NCBI GenBank assembly: GCA_001603615.1
Contig: LUZL01000035.1
Location: forward strand, 1 to 20,490
DNA length: 20,490 bases
Reading direction: 5' to 3'
From: Bacteroidales bacterium Bact_20
GTDB lineage: Bacteria > Bacteroidota > Bacteroidia > Bacteroidales > DTU049
The translations under genes and the position numbers were made by a program. This document shows, piece after piece, positions 16,172 through 20,490 of this stretch (position 1 is its first letter; every line of letters begins with the position of its first letter). The notes under the pieces are model-generated. The model saw only the letters and a list, made by a program, of their open reading frames with translations, was not told the origin of the DNA and made no database searches.

Positions 16172-18460
16172 TTATATTATAACCTTCAATCCTAAGAAAT
16201 ATGTTCGTGGTAATACGGGTCCGTAAATGTAGCCAGCATCACGAAATTCCCCTTTGTCAAAATCGTTTTGATAACTGTTAAAAATGTTTTGAACACCACC
16301 ATTTAGTTGTAATTTAGCACTACTATTGAGTTTGAAATCATAAGACAGCTTTAAATTCAAATCATAAAAATCTGGTGTTTTTTTCTCAGTATCTTCTGCT
16401 ACATAGCCTGCGAAATGTTGAACCAACATACTTCCGGTGTATGTTCCTGATAGTGAAATATTGAAATTTTTAATTACATGATAATTAATTGTTAAATAGC
16501 CATATCTATCAGGTGCACGAAACATTTTTTTCTGTGGAGTTAAATTTTCATCATCACTCCATTGTTGTGCTTCTTTATACTCGCTTTTTTGAAAGGTAAA
16601 TCCAAATTGAAATTGAAGATTTTGTGTTGGGGCAACTTTGCCTTCTAAGTTTATACCTTGAACAATAGCACCTGAACCATTTCTTCTTTCAAGCAGAATG
16701 TTTCCTGAGTTATCAGTTCCAATTTTTTCCAGCACAAAAATATTATCCAAATCAGTATAAAAACCTTCAATTAGAAAATTAGTTTGAATATTTCCAAATG
16801 TTTTATAAAAATCAACAGAAGCACTATAACTATGCGATTTTTCTGTTTTCAGGTTAGGAGCAAGTCGAATAATAGCAACATTACCGCCTACTGCAGTTAT
16901 GTGCAAGTCTTCGTCAAAAGCTTGTGGTGCTCTAAAACCACTTGAATAGCTTGCTCTTAAACTCATAAATTCGTTTGGGTTATAACGTAAATTTAAGCGT
17001 GGGCTTATAATAGGATTATCAATTAAATTATGTTTGTCAAAGCGACCCCCCAAAAGGATACTGATTTTTTCATTTTTCCATTCATTCTGTAAAAAAATAC
17101 TTTTTGTATTAACGGTTTGATTTATAATTCTTTCATAGCCTAACATTTTGTCTACCATTTTATTATTGGTGTATTCAGTTCCAATGGTGAGTTGAGCTGG
17201 CATAAAAATCAGTGTATCCATTGAATAGGTATATTGCATACCTGCTATAAGTGTTTTATCATCAGTAGAACCATAGGCATTTAGGTCTTTTTGTGCTCCA
17301 TAATAACTTTTGCGAACAATTTTTTGAGCAGACGTAAAAATGTTAAACTTATGTTTATAGTTTTTTGAAAAGATATTATAATTTATACTCCCGGCATTAA
17401 TATTGTGTTCAATCTGCTCTGTAACATCAGCGTCATGTGGTGGTAAATCAAGATTATTACCTCCTCTACGAAATTCACCTAAATTATGATATTCAAAAGT
17501 TAATTTACTAAAATTACTGAGTTTATAAAAACCTCTACCCCCAATATTCTTTACATCCATTTTTGCAATTTCAGTAAACCCGTCATTATCGTAATCAAAA
17601 GGGCTTCTTTGCCGTGTTGAACCGAAAATCATTACACCAGTTTTATAATCATCGGAAACAACAGAAGCATTTAAAGATGTATAGATGTCAGTTTTTTTAC
17701 CGTAAATCAGACTTGATGTATTTGATATTGTTACAGAATTAGTCGTCGGTTCCTTAGTAATAATATTTATTGTTCCTGCAATTGCATTTGAACCCAAAAT
17801 AGCAGAACCGCCACCTCGAATAATTTCAACTCTTTCTATCATATTTGCAGGAATTTGCTCTATACCATATACACTCGCCAAAGAGCTAAAGATTGGACGA
17901 CTATCAATTAAAATTTGTGAATATGGCCCATCTAAACCATTAATTCTAACTTGTTGAAAACCACAATTTTGGCAATTGGTTTCTACTCTTAATCCAGGTT
18001 GAAAATTTAAACCTTGTGCAAGGCATACAGAATTTGTGTTTTCTAATATTTGGGGACTTATTATATTCACAATTGTTGGTGATTCTTTTCGGTTAATTTC
18101 ATTTCTAGTTGCCGAGACAACAACACTTTCTAATTGAATTTGGTCTTCTTCAATTTCAAAATCGACCTCTATAGTTTTACCTGATACAAGAGTAATTTCT
18201 TTTTCTTCAGATTTAAATCCTAATCCTGAAACTACTATCGTAAAATTTCCAATAGGAAGGTTTTTTAAAAAATAATGTCCAGTAGCATCTGTTACTGTTC
18301 CGATTGTTGTTCCTTTTATTGATACATTTATATTAGGGATATACTCTTTACTATTTTTATTGATAACATGTCCGATTAAATTTGCATCTGTGTTGTCTTG
18401 GGTGAATCCTGCTATGGAACATGATAGCAAAATTATTAACCCCCATATTTTTTTTATCAT
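16172..18460 (-). CDS. TonB-dependent outer-membrane receptor
   Basis: 762 residues, complete. Signal peptide MIKKIWGLIILLSCSIAGFTQ (shortened here to its type: basic, hydrophobic, then AGFTQ). A carboxypeptidase-regulatory-like domain at 27-104 (GHVINKNSKEYIPNINVSIKG, GTVTDATGHYFLKNLP) is typical of Bacteroidota. The plug is at about 118-238 with LNFQPGLRVE, NCQNCGF (162-168), ILIDSRPIF, ERVEIIRGGGSAILGSNAIAG and INIITKEP. The rest is a 22-strand-type barrel with aromatic-rich strands, ending RTYFLGLKVII. Imports a scarce ligand with TonB energy. The CxxC in the plug and the His-rich neighbour suggest a metal or heme-type ligand (inference); a corrinoid is also possible given cobO, but no cobalamin riboswitch is seen in the 119-bp leader. 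Confidence 0.92.
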   Translation of the reverse strand: MIKKIWGLIILLSCSIAGFTQDNTDANLIGHVINKNSKEYIPNINVSIKGTTIGTVTDATGHYFLKNLPIGNFTIVVSGLGFKSEEKEITLVSGKTIEVDFEIEEDQIQLESVVVSATRNEINRKESPTIVNIISPQILENTNSVCLAQGLNFQPGLRVETNCQNCGFQQVRINGLDGPYSQILIDSRPIFSSLASVYGIEQIPANMIERVEIIRGGGSAILGSNAIAGTINIITKEPTTNSVTISNTSSLIYGKKTDIYTSLNASVVSDDYKTGVMIFGSTRQRSPFDYDNDGFTEIAKMDVKNIGGRGFYKLSNFSKLTFEYHNLGEFRRGGNNLDLPPHDADVTEQIEHNINAGSINYNIFSKNYKHKFNIFTSAQKIVRKSYYGAQKDLNAYGSTDDKTLIAGMQYTYSMDTLIFMPAQLTIGTEYTNNKMVDKMLGYERIINQTVNTKSIFLQNEWKNEKISILLGGRFDKHNLIDNPIISPRLNLRYNPNEFMSLRASYSSGFRAPQAFDEDLHITAVGGNVAIIRLAPNLKTEKSHSYSASVDFYKTFGNIQTNFLIEGFYTDLDNIFVLEKIGTDNSGNILLERRNGSGAIVQGINLEGKVAPTQNLQFQFGFTFQKSEYKEAQQWSDDENLTPQKKMFRAPDRYGYLTINYHVIKNFNISLSGTYTGSMLVQHFAGYVAEDTEKKTPDFYDLNLKLSYDFKLNSSAKLQLNGGVQNIFNSYQNDFDKGEFRDAGYIYGPVLPRTYFLGLKVII

Positions 18461-18579
18461 TGAATTTTAATTTTTAAATATTACATAATATAAACATTTG
18501 CAATAAGAATACTAAAATAATTAGTTTTCTAATTGCAACAAAAATTTACTGGCAATTATTAGAAAATCACCAAAATAAG

Positions 18580-18945
18580 CTATTTGTAAATATTTAAAGG
18601 TGGTGCTCGTAATCCATTAGAGCGTGTAGAAAAAAGATTAGAAAAAATCTCATTATTCTTTTTGTGAATGTATTTTTTTAAAACAGTTTTATATATAACT
18701 AGTGAAAAACCAAAGAACGAAACAGTAGTTAAAAAATGAGATAAGAAATGAATAAGGACTAATGTATTTTCTGAGTGTTGATGATTACAAGGTTTGTTTT
18801 TCGAAAAAGGATTATAAGGATGAGAGTGAGTAATGGCAATCCCATTTACAATATGTGTATGAGTAAATGAAGAAATACTAATATAATACTCTAAAAAGAG
18901 TATCAGCAAAAGGTATCTTATTATTTTATGCCGCCAAAATTTCAA
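18580..18945 (-). CDS. Small His-rich membrane protein, probable metal-uptake partner
   Basis: 121 residues from a TTG at 18945; there is no internal ATG and an in-frame stop lies just upstream, so TTG is the only reasonable start. Two hydrophobic segments (about 8-26 and 63-87) frame a His cluster: HTHIVNGIAITHSHP (29-43) and CNHQHSEN (53-60). The C-terminus contains GLRAPP (111-116), recalled as recurrent in small Bacteroidota proteins encoded before TonB receptors (not checked). It precedes the TonB receptor by 119 nt on the same strand and has its own promoter-like sequence (18960-18989). The His-x-His pattern suggests zinc, copper or similar binding at the periplasmic face. Function is otherwise unknown. 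Confidence 0.65.
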   Translation of the reverse strand: MKFWRHKIIRYLLLILFLEYYISISSFTHTHIVNGIAITHSHPYNPFSKNKPCNHQHSENTLVLIHFLSHFLTTVSFFGFSLVIYKTVLKKYIHKKNNEIFSNLFSTRSNGLRAPPLNIYK

Positions 18946-18959
18946 GTCTTATTTTTATG

Positions 18960-18989
18960 CAAAGATAGTATATTTATAATCATTCCAAA
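18960..18989 (-). promoter_or_regulatory. Promoter of the His-rich/TonB unit
   Basis: Minus-strand TTTG (18989-18986), an 18-nt spacer, then TATCTTTG (18967-18960). The -7 box is identical to that of the DUF134 gene and ends 14 nt before the TTG start at 18945. Confidence 0.55.
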
Positions 18990-19062
18990 TAATATTTGTG
19001 CGATAGCAAGATTTGGCTACTTGACATTTTTGAAGGGTTGGCTCGTGTAATGGGCAAAAGAC

Positions 19063-19358
19063 AATGTGCTAAATGTGTGATGGCTTACCTTTTCTTTCGT
19101 GGGTCGGCAAAAAAACTAAATCTTTTGTCTTTCAAATCAGTTTCTTATTTTATTTCGTATTTAGTTGTCAAATTCAATATAATTGTCAAGTTTGTAGACC
19201 TCTGTGTCTTTTCGTCGCCTTGTTGCTAACGAGCAGTGGTATGTTTTATTGACAATTTCGGAGGACTTCACTGTCAAGCCAAGATGAAGTTTGAAGCGAG
19301 CCACAGCCGTTGATTTCAGCACTATCTCGGCAATAAAATATATCGCATGTTAGCCGCT
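19063..19358. repeat. Right copy of ~300-bp diverged direct repeat
   Basis: Contains the three blocks described for the left copy: 19063-19081, 19253-19277 and 19321-19358, same order and orientation. The distal 130 bp (19225-19354) form an imperfect palindrome with GCTAAC/GTTAGC ends. Confidence 0.7.
19225..19354. repeat. attC-like imperfect palindrome
   Basis: Ends are GCTAAC (19225-19230) and GTTAGC (19349-19354). Inner arms TATGTTTTATTG (19240-19251) and CAATAAAATATA (19331-19342) are complementary at 11 of 12 positions, with unpaired bases in between. A centre hairpin ACTTCA/TGAAGT is also present. The layout recalls integron attC sites (outer and inner complementary boxes with bulges), but the end boxes do not fully fit GTTRRRY and no integrase is in the window. 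Confidence 0.45.
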
Positions 19359-19547
19359 GGGTTAATCAGTTTTTTGAAATAGGCGTTTATGTAATAACAA
19401 ATTATTATTGTAAACATATAAAGTGAATATAAATTTATAGGAGTCTAACTTGATTTGTTTTAAAATATTTCTTGTTAATTTCTTTTTTTGATGGTGGCTG
19501 ATTAGAGCAAAGCTCGCACAGAAGCCACACAAAGAAAAGTTTCAGCG

Positions 19548-19674
19548 GGGAAATGATTTGATAAAACTACGCAATCATCCATTGGGGTTTACAAACTTGC
19601 TCTCTACGTTCGCTTAAACAGTGTAAACCCTTTTGCCTTACGCTGCTTGCTTGTTTTATAGCAAATCATTTCCC
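19548..19674. repeat. Nested inverted-repeat element
   Basis: Outer arms: GGGAAATGATTTG + ATAAAAC (19548-19567) pair with GTTTTAT + CAAATCATTTCCC (19653-19659, 19662-19674), 20 bp with a 2-nt bulge. Inner arms: GGGTTTACA (19585-19593) and TGTAAACCC (19622-19630), 9 bp perfect. The 127-bp element has no coding potential and is less AT-rich than its surroundings. Candidates: MITE-like element, structured RNA, or another recombination site. Confidence 0.6.
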
Positions 19675-19751
19675 AATACGGTATTAATTCGAGCAGAGAA
19701 TAAATATTTGGTTTTTTTATTAATACAAAAATTTTTAGAATCATTTATAAT

Positions 19752-20005
19752 CTAAACACCTATTTCAATAAATATATTAGTAGTATTAACTATCTTTTGG
19801 TTCCAAGATTGAGATTCCCAACTACGCATGATAGGGTACTTATATGTTCTATTTGATTTAGTTTTTATATATTTTTCATACATCTTTTCAATATTCGTAA
19901 ATATATACTGTGCTTTTGTATTTGCATAAACTCTTGCATTAGTTTTTACTTTTCTATCCTTGTTAATCGGATGAATATTTCTTTTATTTGCTCTGATTTA
20001 TCCAT
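19752..20005 (-). pseudogene. Frameshifted fragment of an unidentified gene
   Basis: On the minus strand an ATG at 20005 begins MDKSEQIKEIFIRLTRIEK and stops. The adjoining frame is open from 19997 to a TAG at 19754-19752 and has protein-like content (HPINKDRKVKTNARVYANTK early, RSWESQSWNQKIVNTTNIF near the end) but no ATG near its beginning. A single frameshift near 19950-19980 would join them into about 83 residues. No family is recognised. It lies directly beyond the repeat elements. Confidence 0.3.
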
Positions 20006-20084
20006 AATTTCTTATATTTTCTAAAACCACAACATGTTTTTAGAATAGAATCATAATAAATTAGACATTAAAAAACTAATTCAA

Positions 20085-20490
20085 TTAATTGACTATTAAT
20101 ATTTTCTGATAAGATAATTTGTTTACATCAGTATATCTTACTATAAATATACCTTTCAAATTTAAATGAATAATTAATTCATTATCAATATTTTGCTCAT
20201 AAATTAATTCACCTAAAGTAGAGAAAATCTGTATTGTGCCAGGACTGCTGCTTTTTATATTTACCAAATTATTAGCAGGATTTGGGAATATGTAGAAATC
20301 ATTATCATCGTTAATAGTTTGTTCTATATTTGTTATAGGATCGCTAATAGCGAAAGCATAATCACCTGCTTTAGCATTATCAGTAACTAAATAACCTGAT
20401 ATTTGACTACCCGTTTTGGTAAAATTGACTATCTGCCATGGCTCATGACTATTTTTTCTATAAACTAAAACAAGAGAATCCACCGAAGAG
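20085..20490 (-). CDS. C-terminal part of a T9SS-exported protein (runs off the window)
   Basis: The last ~134 codons of a larger gene; the frame remains open to the window edge, so the 5' end is missing and the GTG at 20483 is not a real start. The C-terminal ~75 residues are a type A T9SS sorting domain: FYIFPNPANNLVNIKSS, IQIFSTLGELIYEQNI, the LKGIFIVRYTD strand and a final KILIVN. Such domains direct passage through the outer membrane by the type IX (Por) system and are normally removed. The part before it (VDSLVLVYRKNSHEPWQIV ... GDYAFAISD) looks like a beta-sandwich module. The function of the full protein is unknown. A 12-bp palindrome TCAATTAATTGA (20081-20092) overlaps its stop codon. 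Confidence 0.85.
   Translation of the reverse strand, partial: SSVDSLVLVYRKNSHEPWQIVNFTKTGSQISGYLVTDNAKAGDYAFAISDPITNIEQTINDDNDFYIFPNPANNLVNIKSSSPGTIQIFSTLGELIYEQNIDNELIIHLNLKGIFIVRYTDVNKLSYQKILIVN

Larger units (their letters stand above)
18946..20084. other. Non-coding region with repeat, structured element and gene remnant
   Basis: More than 1.1 kb without an intact gene. In order: promoter of the His-rich gene, right copy of the ~300-bp direct repeat (19063-19358) ending in an attC-like palindrome, a nested inverted-repeat element (19548-19674), and a broken minus-strand reading frame (20005-19752). A 77-codon plus-strand frame (18996-19229) inside the repeat is not supported. Confidence 0.55.

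Noticed and set aside
18461..18579. Cobalamin riboswitch upstream of the TonB receptor
   Set aside because: Only 119 bp of very AT-rich sequence, with no B12-box-like segment or suitable stems.
18996..19229. 77-codon plus-strand frame
   Set aside because: It starts with TTG, has no recognisable domain, and lies largely inside the right copy of the direct repeat.

Overview
The window looks like chromosomal DNA of an AT-rich, probably anaerobic member of the Bacteroidota. Reasons: an OstA-like plus PepSY-like envelope protein pair next to purA, a TonB-dependent receptor with an N-terminal carboxypeptidase-regulatory-like domain, a type IX secretion (T9SS) C-terminal sorting domain at the right edge, Bacteroidota-type promoters (TTTG ... 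TAnnTTTG), and almost no Shine-Dalgarno sequences. Species cannot be named from the sequence alone.

Layout. (1) 1-1506: dut and a sugar-phosphate nucleotidyltransferase, plus strand. (2) 1507-2122: non-coding, with a strong hairpin. (3) 6416-2123, minus strand: a tight purA - PepSY-like - OstA-like operon. (4) 6710-8221: a type I-like glutamine synthetase, plus strand. (5) 8222-8918: non-coding, with a decayed reading frame. (6) 15097-8919, minus strand: a twelve-gene accessory cluster. In transcription order: DUF134 regulator, NifX-domain protein, two small DUF5320-like proteins, hairpin, NifU/IscU-like scaffold (frameshifted), second NifX-domain protein, hairpin, two MinD-type ATPases with inserted two-cluster ferredoxin domains, cob(I)alamin adenosyltransferase, VOC-fold protein, a small Cys-module/ferredoxin protein that has lost many cysteines, and a metallo-beta-lactamase-fold hydrolase. 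(7) 15183-15569: a divergent hotdog acyl-CoA thioesterase. (8) 15570-19360: a TonB receptor and a small His-rich membrane protein, bracketed by two diverged ~300-bp direct repeats whose right ends form attC-like imperfect palindromes. (9) 19361-20084: a nested inverted-repeat element and a broken reading frame. (10) 20085-20490: the C-terminal end of a T9SS cargo protein.

How it works together. The central cluster resembles the anaerobe-specific 'orange protein' (ORP) gene sets of Desulfovibrio: paired MinD-type ATPases with ferredoxin inserts plus NifX/NifB-C-terminal-domain proteins. Here that core is combined with a Fe-S scaffold, a corrinoid adenosyltransferase and a DUF134 regulator instead of a sigma-54 system. 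The reasonable inference is an ATP- and redox-dependent metal-cofactor assembly or carrier system. No nitrogenase structural genes are present, so nitrogen fixation is not supported.

The most notable observations are the 133-residue protein, in which 6 of 14 predicted metal-ligand cysteines have become Tyr or Phe at exactly the ligand positions; the NifU-like gene, whose normal C-terminus lies one base out of frame at an A7 tract; two strong hairpins placed 4 nt after stop codons that divide the cluster; and the repeats flanking the TonB module.
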